A stretch of 64,000 nucleotides of DNA. Source: Polaribacter sp. Q13 (lineage in GTDB: Bacteria > Bacteroidota > Bacteroidia > Flavobacteriales > Flavobacteriaceae). Positions 44,735 to 52,347 of this stretch are shown one piece after another. Below the pieces are notes generated by a model that saw only the letters and a list, made by a program, of their open reading frames with translations, did no database searches and was not told the origin of the DNA. The stretch covers positions 4,050,001 through 4,114,000 of the forward strand of contig NZ_CP074436.1 of NCBI RefSeq assembly GCF_016858305.2, given 5' to 3'. The first letter of the stretch is position 1. The number at the start of each line of letters is the position of its first letter. The translations under genes and the position numbers were made by a program.

Positions 44735-44830
44735 TGAAGCTATTTCCTGCTTTCCACACTCGCTTTTTTTATCCTAAAAAGGCTAAAAAAGAGCTCAAAC
44801 AATTGTTTCAATCAGGGCTAAACTAGTTTG
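44735..44830 (+). repeat. Dispersed palindromic repeat, family 1, copy D
   Basis: A 96-nt copy directly behind the PfkB kinase gene, same orientation as copy C. It begins TGAAGCTATTTCCTGCTTTC and ends TCAATCAGGGCTAAACTAGT. The inner stem has arms around CGCTTTTTTTA and TAAAAAAGAG. Confidence 0.85.
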
Positions 44831-45052
44831 TTAACGATATAGAAAATTAGGATTTTACTTGTGTTGTTTTTAAAAACGGTGTAGGTCTGATTTTATCGAC
44901 ATGAAAAGACTTATAATTTTTTTAAATAATACAGTTGGATTTTTAATGTATTTAAGACGAAATAAAATCTCAAAGTAGAGATTTTGTAGAAGCCTCAATT
45001 TTATGTTTATGGTTTAATTTATCATAAAAATAACCTTCAATTTTAGAAGTTG

Positions 45053-45126
45053 TGTCATTCCGAAATGAACTTTTTTAAGCGATTGAGGAATCTCACTTTA
45101 TGATGATTATAAGATTTCTCATTACT
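45053..45126 (+). repeat. Dispersed intergenic repeat, TCATTTCGA family
   Basis: GTCATTCCGAAATGAAC, then AAGCGATTGAGGAATCTCAC, then AAGATTTCTCATTAC. The same word order is seen at 39920-39990 and, diverged, at 43570-43646. GAGGAATCTC and GATTTCTC can form a hairpin. Confidence 0.7.
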
Positions 45127-45363
45127 TCAGTGTTTTTTATCAAAATAAAATTATAATTGAATAGAGTTCTGTTTTAACTATTTTACAACTCATATCAAAA
45201 GAAAAAAAGGAAAGAACTCAACGAAATCAGAACCCTATAAAATAAATAGACATCGTATTTTTTAATAATGTAATTAATTGTTATAGAGTGTTTTATTAGA
45301 ATGATTAACAGTTGGGTATAATATGTCTAAACATTATAAGCCTTAAAAATCTCAACAAATTCT

Positions 45364-45371
45364 TATTTTTG
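45364..45371 (+). promoter_or_regulatory. Candidate -7 element of the leucine operon
   Basis: TATTTTTG matches TAnnTTTG 38 nt before the leuC ATG. The -33 box is unclear. Confidence 0.4.
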
Positions 45372-45409
45372 GTAGCTGATTATCATTTAAATAATTAAAG
45401 AACAAACAA

Positions 45410-46810
45410 ATGGCAAATACATTATTTGACAAAGTATGGGATTCACACGTTGTTCGTCAAGTTAAAGACGGACCAGATGTGTTTTTTATAGATCGTCATT
45501 TTATCCACGAAGTTACAAGTCCCGTAGCTTTCTTAGGTTTAGAAAGTAGAGGAAACAGTGTTGTATATCCTGCGCGAACATTCGCAACAGCAGATCACAA
45601 CACACCAACCATAAACCAACATTTACCTGTTGCAGATCCTTTATCTGCAAATCAGTTAGATGCTCTAGAAAACAATGCAAAAAAGCATGGTATTTCTCAC
45701 TGGGGTTTAGGAGATATTAATAACGGAATTGTACATGTTGTAGGTCCAGAAAACGGAATTACATTACCTGGAGCGACAATTGTTTGTGGAGATTCTCATA
45801 CATCTACGCATGGTGCTTTTGGTGCTATTGCTTTTGGTATTGGAACTTCGGAAGTAGAAATGGTGTTGTCTACGCAATGTATTATGCAACCAAAACCTAA
45901 ATCCATGCGTATTAACGTAAACGGTAAATTAGGTTTAGGTGTAACGCCTAAAGATGTTGCTTTATATATTATTGCAAAGCAAACAACTTCTGGAGCAACA
46001 GGTTATTTTGTTGAATATGCAGGAGATGTTTTTGAAGACATGTCTATGGAAGGTCGTATGACTGTGTGTAACTTATCTATAGAGATGGGAGCACGTGGAG
46101 GTATGATTGCACCAGATACTAAAACATATGAATATTTAAAAGGTCGTGCTCAAACTCCTAAGGGAGCAGATTGGGACAAAGCCATGAAATATTGGGAAAC
46201 TTTATATACAGAAAAAGGCGCAGAATTTGATGTTGAATTTAATTATGATGCAGCAGATATTGAACCAATGATTACTTACGGAACAAACCCAGGAATGGGA
46301 ATGGGGGTAACTAAATCAATTCCTTTAGCAGAAAGTGTAGAAGGTGGAGTAGATACTTACAGAAAATCATTAGGATATATGTCTTTTAACGAAGGTGATT
46401 CTATGATTGGTAAAGAAATTGACTTTGTATTCTTAGGTTCTTGTACAAATGGACGTATAGAAGACTTTAGAGGTTTTTGTTCTATTGTAAAAGGAAGACA
46501 AAAAGCACCTAATGTTACGGCTTGGTTAGTACCAGGATCACATAAAGTAGTAGATCAAATAAAAGCAGAAGGTTTAGATAAGATTATTACAGACGCAGGT
46601 TTTGTTTTAAGAGAACCAGGTTGTTCGGCTTGTTTGGCAATGAATGATGATAAAATTCCTTCAGGAAAATTATCAGTTTCAACATCAAACAGAAACTTCG
46701 AAGGAAGACAAGGACCAGGATCTAGAACATTACTAGCTTCACCTTTAGTGGCTGCAGCATCTGCAGTTAGCGGAGTAGTAACGGATCCTAGAACATTGCT
46801 AGTAGGCTAG
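45410..46810 (+). CDS. leuC: 3-isopropylmalate dehydratase large subunit
   Basis: The 466-residue aconitase-family subunit carries the [4Fe-4S] cluster and, with LeuD, isomerises 2- to 3-isopropylmalate in leucine synthesis. Blocks include [34 protein letters not shown] (first cluster cysteine) and [12 protein letters not shown] (the CxxC pair). Length is standard. It opens the operon leuC-leuD-leuA-leuB. Its partner leuD lies 575 nt downstream because an S23-type gene and repeats sit between them. Confidence 0.96.
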   Translation: MANTLFDKVWDSHVVRQVKDGPDVFFIDRHFIHEVTSPVAFLGLESRGNSVVYPARTFATADHNTPTINQHLPVADPLSANQLDALENNAKKHGISHWGLGDINNGIVHVVGPENGITLPGATIVCGDSHTSTHGAFGAIAFGIGTSEVEMVLSTQCIMQPKPKSMRINVNGKLGLGVTPKDVALYIIAKQTTSGATGYFVEYAGDVFEDMSMEGRMTVCNLSIEMGARGGMIAPDTKTYEYLKGRAQTPKGADWDKAMKYWETLYTEKGAEFDVEFNYDAADIEPMITYGTNPGMGMGVTKSIPLAESVEGGVDTYRKSLGYMSFNEGDSMIGKEIDFVFLGSCTNGRIEDFRGFCSIVKGRQKAPNVTAWLVPGSHKVVDQIKAEGLDKIITDAGFVLREPGCSACLAMNDDKIPSGKLSVSTSNRNFEGRQGPGSRTLLASPLVAAASAVSGVVTDPRTLLVG

Positions 46811-46815
46811 CAACG

Positions 46816-46836
46816 TTCGCTATTGGCAATTGGCGA
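46816..46836 (+). repeat. Left 21-nt direct repeat flanking the S23-type gene
   Basis: TTCGCTATT-G-GCAATTGGCGA lies 5 nt after the leuC stop codon. The partner at 47251-47271 is identical except for one base at position 10. Confidence 0.85.
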
Positions 46837-46886
46837 TTTGGCTTTTAGCTAATTGCGAAATGCTAACAAGCGAAAGGCTTAGAAAA

Positions 46887-47237
46887 ATGAGAAACTTTAG
46901 AAAATATCAAGTTTGGGAATTAGGACACGAGATTACATTAGAGGTCTATAAGCTTTCAAAACAATTTCCTAAAGAAGAATTATTTGGAATAACGAGTCAA
47001 ATGAGAAGATGTTCTTCTTCCGTACCTGCAAATATTGCAGAAGGATGCGGAAGAGAAACAGAAAAAGAGTTTAAACGCTTTTTAGTAATAGCTAATGGAT
47101 CGGCAACAGAATTAGAATATTTTTTAATTTTGATAAAAGATTTAAAATTAGCAGAAATTGAATCAATAGAAAAGTTAATTGAAAAAGTAGATCAATTAAA
47201 AAGAAGTTTAAACAGATTAATAAGTAAATTGGGTTAA
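46887..47237 (+). CDS. Four-helix bundle protein (S23/23S rRNA-intervening-sequence type)
   Basis: A 116-residue protein. The frame extends upstream to 46830, but MRNFRKYQVWELGHEITLEV is the conserved start of this family, so ATG 46887 is chosen; the upstream part lies in repeat sequence. SSSVPANIAEGCGRETEKEFKRF is the family core (SxPxNIAEG). Four amphipathic helices fit the length. Such proteins occur in 23S rRNA intervening sequences, near diversity-generating retroelements as Avd-like proteins, and as solitary genes in Bacteroidota; their function is unclear. Here it interrupts the leucine operon, in the same direction, between leuC and leuD, flanked by direct repeats. Confidence 0.85.
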   Translation: MRNFRKYQVWELGHEITLEVYKLSKQFPKEELFGITSQMRRCSSSVPANIAEGCGRETEKEFKRFLVIANGSATELEYFLILIKDLKLAEIESIEKLIEKVDQLKRSLNRLISKLG

Positions 47238-47250
47238 GGGCACTTTGCCT

Positions 47251-47271
47251 TTCGCTATTTGCAATTGGCGA
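47251..47271 (+). repeat. Right 21-nt direct repeat flanking the S23-type gene
   Basis: Copy of the repeat at 46816-46836 with one difference (T for G at position 10). It is part of a longer repeat-rich stretch to 47385 that holds inverted words (GCCTTTCGC here, GCGAAAGGC near 47351) and an A/T core AAAAAAAATAAATTAAAA. Confidence 0.85.
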
Positions 47272-47385
47272 AAAGTGAACAGCGAAAAGCCAATAACAAA
47301 AAAAATAAATTAAAATAATTGCTTCAGCAATTCGACAACCGTGAGAAGCGAAAGGCGAAAAGCTAAAAAGCTAAAAGCATAAAAG
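47272..47385. repeat. Repeat-rich spacer between S23-type gene and leuD
   Basis: After the right direct repeat, the spacer contains CAGCGAAAAGCCAATAAC, an A/T core, GCTTCAGCAATTCG and a run of GCGAAAAGCTAAAAAGC words, ending at the leuD start. The left flank (46837-46886) uses the same words (GCTTTTAGC, AAGCGAAAGGC). No frame here is coding. Confidence 0.6.
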
Positions 47386-47985
47386 ATGGCTTACGATAAA
47401 TTTGACGTACTAACAAGTACAGCATATCCTTTACCTACAGAGAATGTAGATACAGATCAAATAATTCCTGCTCGTTTCTTAAAAGCAACTGAGCGTAAAG
47501 ATTTTGATATCAATTTTTTCCGTGATTGGAGATTTGAACAAGACGGAACACCAAAAGCAGATTTTCCTTTAAACAAAGAAATTTATGCAGGTTCTAAAAT
47601 ATTAGTTGGAGGTAGAAACTTTGGTTCTGGTTCTTCTAGAGAACACGCAGCTTGGTCTGTGTACGATTTTGGTTTACGTTGTGTAATTTCATCTGCCTTT
47701 GCAGATATCTTTAAAAACAACTGTTTAAATGTAGGGGTTTTACCTGTACAAGTTTCTCCAAAATTTGCAGATACATTATTTGCAGCAATTATGGCAGATC
47801 CTAAAACAGAAATTAAAGTAGATTTACCTAACCAAACAGTAACTTTAGTTGCTACTGGAGAGTCTGAATCTTTTGTAATTAATACTTACAAAAAAGACAA
47901 TATGTTAAACGGTTTTGATGATATTGATTACTTAAAAAACATCGAAAACGAAATTTCTGCATTTGCTGAAACAAGACCATTTTAA
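47386..47985 (+). CDS. leuD: 3-isopropylmalate dehydratase small subunit
   Basis: The 199-residue swivelling-domain subunit completes isopropylmalate isomerase with LeuC. Motifs are PLPTENVDTDQIIPARFLK, KILVGGRNFGSGSSREHAAW and FADIFKNNCLNVGVLP, all standard. Length is normal. It is 14-20 nt upstream of leuA and separated from leuC by the S23-type insertion; it must either be read through that region or have a local promoter. Confidence 0.96.
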   Translation: MAYDKFDVLTSTAYPLPTENVDTDQIIPARFLKATERKDFDINFFRDWRFEQDGTPKADFPLNKEIYAGSKILVGGRNFGSGSSREHAAWSVYDFGLRCVISSAFADIFKNNCLNVGVLPVQVSPKFADTLFAAIMADPKTEIKVDLPNQTVTLVATGESESFVINTYKKDNMLNGFDDIDYLKNIENEISAFAETRPF

Positions 47986-48005
47986 GAATACTTTTTAGGT
48001 TGAAT

Positions 48006-49526
48006 ATGGCTAGTAGAAAGATTGAAATAATGGATACGACACTGCGTGATGGAGAACAAACATCAGGAGTGTCGTTTTCAGTTTCCGAAAAATTAACAAT
48101 CGCTAAATTACTTTTAGAAGAATTAAAAGTAGATCGTTTAGAAATAGCGTCTGCAAGAGTTTCTGAAGGTGAGCTAGAAGCTGTTAAAAAAATAACTTCT
48201 TGGGCTACTGAAAATAATTTTTTAGACAAAATAGAAGTATTAACTTTTGTTGATGGAGGGAAATCTATTGATTGGATGCTAGATGCTGGGGCGAAAGTTC
48301 AGAATTTATTAACCAAAGGATCTTTAAATCACTTAACACATCAACTTAAAAAAACACCAGCACAACATTTTGCCGATATTAAAGCAAATATTGAGTCTGC
48401 TGCTACGCATGATATAAAAACCAATGTCTATTTAGAAGATTGGTCTAACGGAATGCGTAATTCTAAAGAATATGTTTTTGAATATTTAGATTTCTTAACG
48501 GCTCAAAAAGTAGAACGTGTTTTATTGCCAGATACTTTAGGTATTCTAACACACGATGAAACTTTTAAATTTATTGCTGAAGTTCGTGAAAAATACCCAA
48601 CAACGCATTTCGATTTTCATGGTCATAATGATTATGATTTAGGAGTAGCCAATGTTATGGAAGCTATAAAAGCGGGTGCAAACGGTTTGCATTTAACCAT
48701 AAATGGGATGGGAGAGCGTGCAGGAAATGCACCGATGGCAAGTGTTATAGCTGTGATTAATGATTTTTTAAAGGATGTAACGATTGCTGTAAATGAAAAA
48801 GCATTAAATAAAGTTAGTAAGCTTGTAGAAACTTTTTCTGGTTTTCGTATTCCTGTAAACAAACCCGTTGTTGGTGCAAATGTTTTTACACAAACTGCCG
48901 GAATTCATGCAGATGGTGATAATAAAAACAACTTGTATTTTAATGATTTAATGCCAGAGCGTTTTGGTAGAAAACGGAAATACGCATTAGGAAAAACATC
49001 TGGAAAAGCAAATATTCAGAAAAACTTACAAGATTTAGGTCTGAGTTTAAATGATGAAGAGCTTAAAAAAGTTACCCAAAGAATTATTGAATTAGGAGAT
49101 AAAAAGGAAGTGGTTTCTCAAGAAGACTTGCCTTATATTATTTCTGACGTTTTAGATAGTAATGCTATTGAAAAACGTGTTGTGGTAGAAAATTATGTCT
49201 TAGGACATGCGAAAGGAATGAAACCTTCCACCACTTTACAATTAAGAGTAGAAGGTGTACAATATGAAGCACATGCGCAAGGAGATGGGCAGTTTGATGC
49301 CTTTATGAATGCATTGCGTAAATTGTATAAAAGACATAGCAAAAAAGATTTACCAGCTTTAATCGATTATGCAGTAAGAATTCCTCCTGGGAGTAATTCT
49401 GATGCTTTGTGTGAAACGATTATTACTTGGAAATTAGAAGAAAAAGAGTTTATTACGCGTGGATTGGATTCAGATCAAACAGTATCTGCAATTAAATCTA
49501 CCGAGAAAATGTTGAATATTATTTAA
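48006..49526 (+). CDS. leuA: 2-isopropylmalate synthase-type enzyme (long form, LeuA regulatory domain)
   Basis: A 506-residue DRE-TIM metallolyase. A TTG two codons upstream (48000) also opens the frame, but ATG 48006 is the simpler start. The DRE motif is MDTTLRDGEQTSGVSFS, the metal-site histidines are in DFHGHNDYDLG and LHLTINGMGERAGN, and the C-terminal about 120 residues form a LeuA allosteric domain. In this branch, sequences are hard to separate from citramalate synthase. Position in the leucine operon favours condensing acetyl-CoA with 2-oxoisovalerate. Confidence 0.85.
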   Translation: MASRKIEIMDTTLRDGEQTSGVSFSVSEKLTIAKLLLEELKVDRLEIASARVSEGELEAVKKITSWATENNFLDKIEVLTFVDGGKSIDWMLDAGAKVQNLLTKGSLNHLTHQLKKTPAQHFADIKANIESAATHDIKTNVYLEDWSNGMRNSKEYVFEYLDFLTAQKVERVLLPDTLGILTHDETFKFIAEVREKYPTTHFDFHGHNDYDLGVANVMEAIKAGANGLHLTINGMGERAGNAPMASVIAVINDFLKDVTIAVNEKALNKVSKLVETFSGFRIPVNKPVVGANVFTQTAGIHADGDNKNNLYFNDLMPERFGRKRKYALGKTSGKANIQKNLQDLGLSLNDEELKKVTQRIIELGDKKEVVSQEDLPYIISDVLDSNAIEKRVVVENYVLGHAKGMKPSTTLQLRVEGVQYEAHAQGDGQFDAFMNALRKLYKRHSKKDLPALIDYAVRIPPGSNSDALCETIITWKLEEKEFITRGLDSDQTVSAIKSTEKMLNII

Positions 49527-49529
49527 AAA

Positions 49530-49636
49530 ATGCCATTTGCTCTTAGCAGTTTGCTATTAGCTAAAAAAATAAATTAATTAAATTATCTGCTGTTTATTGA
49601 GCCAATGGCCAATAGCTAACAGCTAAAAGCTTAAAC
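49530..49636. repeat. Repeat-rich spacer between leuA and leuB
   Basis: The spacer has the words TTTGCTATTAGCTAAAAAAA, an A/T core (AAATAAATTAATTAAATTA), GCCAATGGCCAATAGC and AACAGCTAAAAGC. It is built like the spacer at 47272-47385: CT-rich word, A/T core, then GCTAAAAGC, but it holds no gene. Confidence 0.65.
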
Positions 49637-49638
49637 AC

Positions 49639-50694
49639 ATGAAATTAAATATCGCATTATTAGCAGGAGACGGAATAGGACCTGAAGTAATTGATCAAGC
49701 AGTAAAAGTATCTGATGCAATTGCTCAAAAATTTAACCACGAAATTACTTGGAAACCAGCTTTAACAGGTGCTGCTGCCATTGATGCAGTGGGTGAACCT
49801 TATCCAGATGCAACACATGATATTTGTGTAGCTTCAGATGCTGTTTTATTTGGTGCAATTGGACATCCAAAATATGATAATGATCCTTCTGCAACGGTTC
49901 GTCCAGAGCAAGGTTTATTAAAAATGCGTAAAAAATTAGGCTTATTTGCAAATGTAAGACCAACATTTACGTTTCCATCTTTATTAGATAAATCTCCTTT
50001 AAAAAGAGAAAGAATAGAAGGAACTGATTTGGTTTTTTTACGCGAATTAACTGGAGGTATTTACTTTGGTGAAAAAGGTAGAAGAGACGAAGGAGAAACT
50101 GCTTTCGATAATTGTGTATATACAAGAGCTGAGGTTCAAAGATTAGCTGTAAAAGGTTTTGAATTGGCAATGACTCGTGGTAAGAAATTATGTTGTGTAG
50201 ATAAAGCAAACGTTTTAGAAACATCTCGTTTATGGAGAGAAACTGTACAAGCTATGGAAAAAGATTATCCAGAAGTTGAAGTTTCTTATGAATTTGTAGA
50301 TGCAGTTGCAATGCGTTTAGTTCAATGGCCAAATAGTTATGACGTATTAATTACTGAAAACTTATTCGGAGATATTTTAACAGATGAAGCTTCTGTAATT
50401 TCTGGTTCTATGGGATTAATGCCATCTGCATCTGTAGGAACTGAGAATGCTTTGTTTGAGCCAATACACGGTTCTTACCCACAAGCAACAGGATTAAATA
50501 TTGCAAACCCAATGGCTACTGTTTTATCTGCAGCAATGATGTTTGAAAACTTTGGTTTACAAGAAGAAGGAAAAGCAATTAGAGCTGCTGTAAATAAAGC
50601 TTTAGATGCAGGTTTTGTAACTGAAGATTTAGCAGACGGTGGAAAAGCTTACGGAACAAAAGAAGTAGGAGACTGGTTAGCTAAAAATATCTAG
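49639..50694 (+). CDS. leuB: 3-isopropylmalate dehydrogenase
   Basis: The 351-residue NAD-dependent enzyme performs the oxidative decarboxylation step of leucine synthesis. Motifs are LLAGDGIGPEV at the start, the substrate-site RELTGGIYFGEKG, VDKANVLETSRLWRE and the NAD loop EPIHGSYPQATGLNIANPMA. Length is standard. It ends the leucine operon and is followed by a strong bidirectional hairpin. Confidence 0.97.
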   Translation: MKLNIALLAGDGIGPEVIDQAVKVSDAIAQKFNHEITWKPALTGAAAIDAVGEPYPDATHDICVASDAVLFGAIGHPKYDNDPSATVRPEQGLLKMRKKLGLFANVRPTFTFPSLLDKSPLKRERIEGTDLVFLRELTGGIYFGEKGRRDEGETAFDNCVYTRAEVQRLAVKGFELAMTRGKKLCCVDKANVLETSRLWRETVQAMEKDYPEVEVSYEFVDAVAMRLVQWPNSYDVLITENLFGDILTDEASVISGSMGLMPSASVGTENALFEPIHGSYPQATGLNIANPMATVLSAAMMFENFGLQEEGKAIRAAVNKALDAGFVTEDLADGGKAYGTKEVGDWLAKNI

Positions 50695-50716
50695 TAATTA
50701 CTAGTTTAGATATATT

Positions 50717-50747
50717 AAAAAAGGTTCGCAATTTGCGAACCTTTTTT
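50717..50747. terminator. Bidirectional terminator after leuB
   Basis: Six As, GGTTCGCAA, one-base loop, TTGCGAACC, six Ts. It serves the plus-strand leucine operon and the minus-strand phospholipase D gene ending at 50752. Confidence 0.92.
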
Positions 50748-50751
50748 AGTT

Positions 50752-52290
50752 TTACAATATTTTCTTAGGAAGAATTTTACGTGTCCAGGTTTTTATACGT
50801 TTGTATTTACTTACTTCAGAATCTGGGTTAAAATCTAAGGTGGTTTCCCAAGAATTTTCTGGTTGAAATTCTATTTCCATACCTTTTAAAACGCCTTTAG
50901 ATATTTTATCAGAATTTACAATTACAATACATTCTGTGTTTAAATTGGCGCTTCTGGGATCTAAATTAAAAGTACCAATTACAGTTGTTTTTTTATCGAT
51001 TACCATCGATTTTGCATGTAGACCAAAAATAGGTTTGTGGTCTAGTTTTTCTTGCAATTCACCGGTCATTATTTTTGTGCGTTCTGCGGCATCAGGTCTA
51101 AACTCAAAGATTCTAATTCCTGTTTCTAATAATTTTTTTCGATCTGTTTGATAACTGCTAAAAGCTTCTACATTATCTGTAGATGACAAACTATTGGTTA
51201 ATATTCTAATTTTTACACCACGTTGAACAGCTTCTTTAAATAAATTTTGAGCAAGGGCAGTTGTAATTAAATAAGGTGTTTGTATCTCTATAGATGATTT
51301 GGCGTTTTTAATTAAATCTATTAAAGCACTTGTAGCAATACCGCCACCTCCTAAACCATTCGCTCCGTCATTTTTACCAGGAATATCAGAAATAAATGAA
51401 ACATCGTCTAACCAAACTAAGTTGCCGGATGCTTCAATGGCATGAAATGTTGTGGGTAAATTGGCTATTCTTTGTCTAATTTGTGGCCAAAAATTAGCAG
51501 GATTACAGGCGTAGTTGTGTAAGTTGTCAAACTTGTTTGTGGTATAAATGTTTTTAGGACTTTCTTTTATTATACTCGTAACATTTTCACTTAAAGCACT
51601 ATTCCAAAATTGATTGAACGAAGTGTTTACCTTTTTAGACGCTTTGCCTAAGAGCAAAATATCTCTGTCTCTAAAATTGTATTCGTGGTCGTAATCAAAA
51701 TATTCATCGGCAATATTTCGTCCTCCAGTGATTACCACTTTGCCGTCTACAATAAATGTTTTATTGTGCATACGTTGATTTGCAGACCTAAAATCAGTTG
51801 TAAATTTCTTAATTTTATGAAAGATGTTCTTTCCTAAATTTACTCCTGGATTATAAATTTTAACAGAAATATTCTCATGAGAAGCAAAGGTTAGAATGTC
51901 TTCAATATCAGAATCAACCATAATATCGTCTACCAGAATTCTAATTTTAACTCCACGATCTGCTGCTCTTACCAAATAATCGCAAGCAATTAATCCTACG
52001 TTGTCTGTAGAGAAAATAAAATACTGAATATCAATTGTTTTTTCGGCATATTCTGTTAACCATGCTCTGGCAACCATAGAACCACTTCCGTCTTCTAAAA
52101 CATACACACCTGTTTTAGTATCCATCAATTCGGCAACATTTTCTAATTCTTTAGAAAGTGTTGTACTGTCGTTTCTATGAATAGTAGCACAAAAGTCCTT
52201 TTCTGAAGTTGATTTTTGAGTTTTACTGCAAGAAGCGATAATTATCAAGACAACTATTAAACTATACCTGAATTTTAAAATGAAGTTCAT
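50752..52290 (-). CDS. Phospholipase D family lipoprotein (cardiolipin synthase-like)
   Basis: A 512-residue lipoprotein (IIASC, C21) with two HKD motifs: H175/K177/D182 in HNKTFIVDGKVVITGGRN and a second near residue 430 in HAKSMVIDKKTTVIG. Two HKD motifs make a complete active site. The layout resembles ClsC/YmdC-type phospholipase D proteins, which transfer phosphatidyl groups; a nuclease role is less likely because of the lipid anchor. It stands alone on the minus strand, next to mutS2 upstream. Confidence 0.87.
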   Translation of the reverse strand: MNFILKFRYSLIVVLIIIASCSKTQKSTSEKDFCATIHRNDSTTLSKELENVAELMDTKTGVYVLEDGSGSMVARAWLTEYAEKTIDIQYFIFSTDNVGLIACDYLVRAADRGVKIRILVDDIMVDSDIEDILTFASHENISVKIYNPGVNLGKNIFHKIKKFTTDFRSANQRMHNKTFIVDGKVVITGGRNIADEYFDYDHEYNFRDRDILLLGKASKKVNTSFNQFWNSALSENVTSIIKESPKNIYTTNKFDNLHNYACNPANFWPQIRQRIANLPTTFHAIEASGNLVWLDDVSFISDIPGKNDGANGLGGGGIATSALIDLIKNAKSSIEIQTPYLITTALAQNLFKEAVQRGVKIRILTNSLSSTDNVEAFSSYQTDRKKLLETGIRIFEFRPDAAERTKIMTGELQEKLDHKPIFGLHAKSMVIDKKTTVIGTFNLDPRSANLNTECIVIVNSDKISKGVLKGMEIEFQPENSWETTLDFNPDSEVSKYKRIKTWTRKILPKKIL

Positions 52291-52347
52291 TTGTTTATTG
52301 CTTTTTGGAATTCAAATAAGGTTAAAGATAAATAAAAAAGGAAGGAA

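Larger units (their letters stand above)
44727..45409. other. 683-nt gene-free stretch with two repeat families
   Basis: No coding frame is supported. Contents in order: family 1 copy D (44735-44830); a perfect 8-bp hairpin AAAATCTC...GAGATTTT around 44964-44985; a TCATTTCGA-family repeat (45053-45126); an imperfect stem between ATAGAGTTCTG (near 45158) and CAGAACCCTAT (near 45228); and the leuC control region with TATTTTTG at 45364-45371. No leucine-rich leader peptide was found in the expected place before leuC. Confidence 0.7.

Noticed and set aside
45130..45409. Leader peptide or attenuator before leuC
   Set aside because: The short plus-strand frames found (for example MINSWV and MSKHYKP) have no run of leucine codons, and no terminator/antiterminator pair is evident.
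46830..46886. N-terminal extension of the S23-type protein
   Set aside because: The extra residues are encoded by repeat words, and the family begins at the ATG at 46887.
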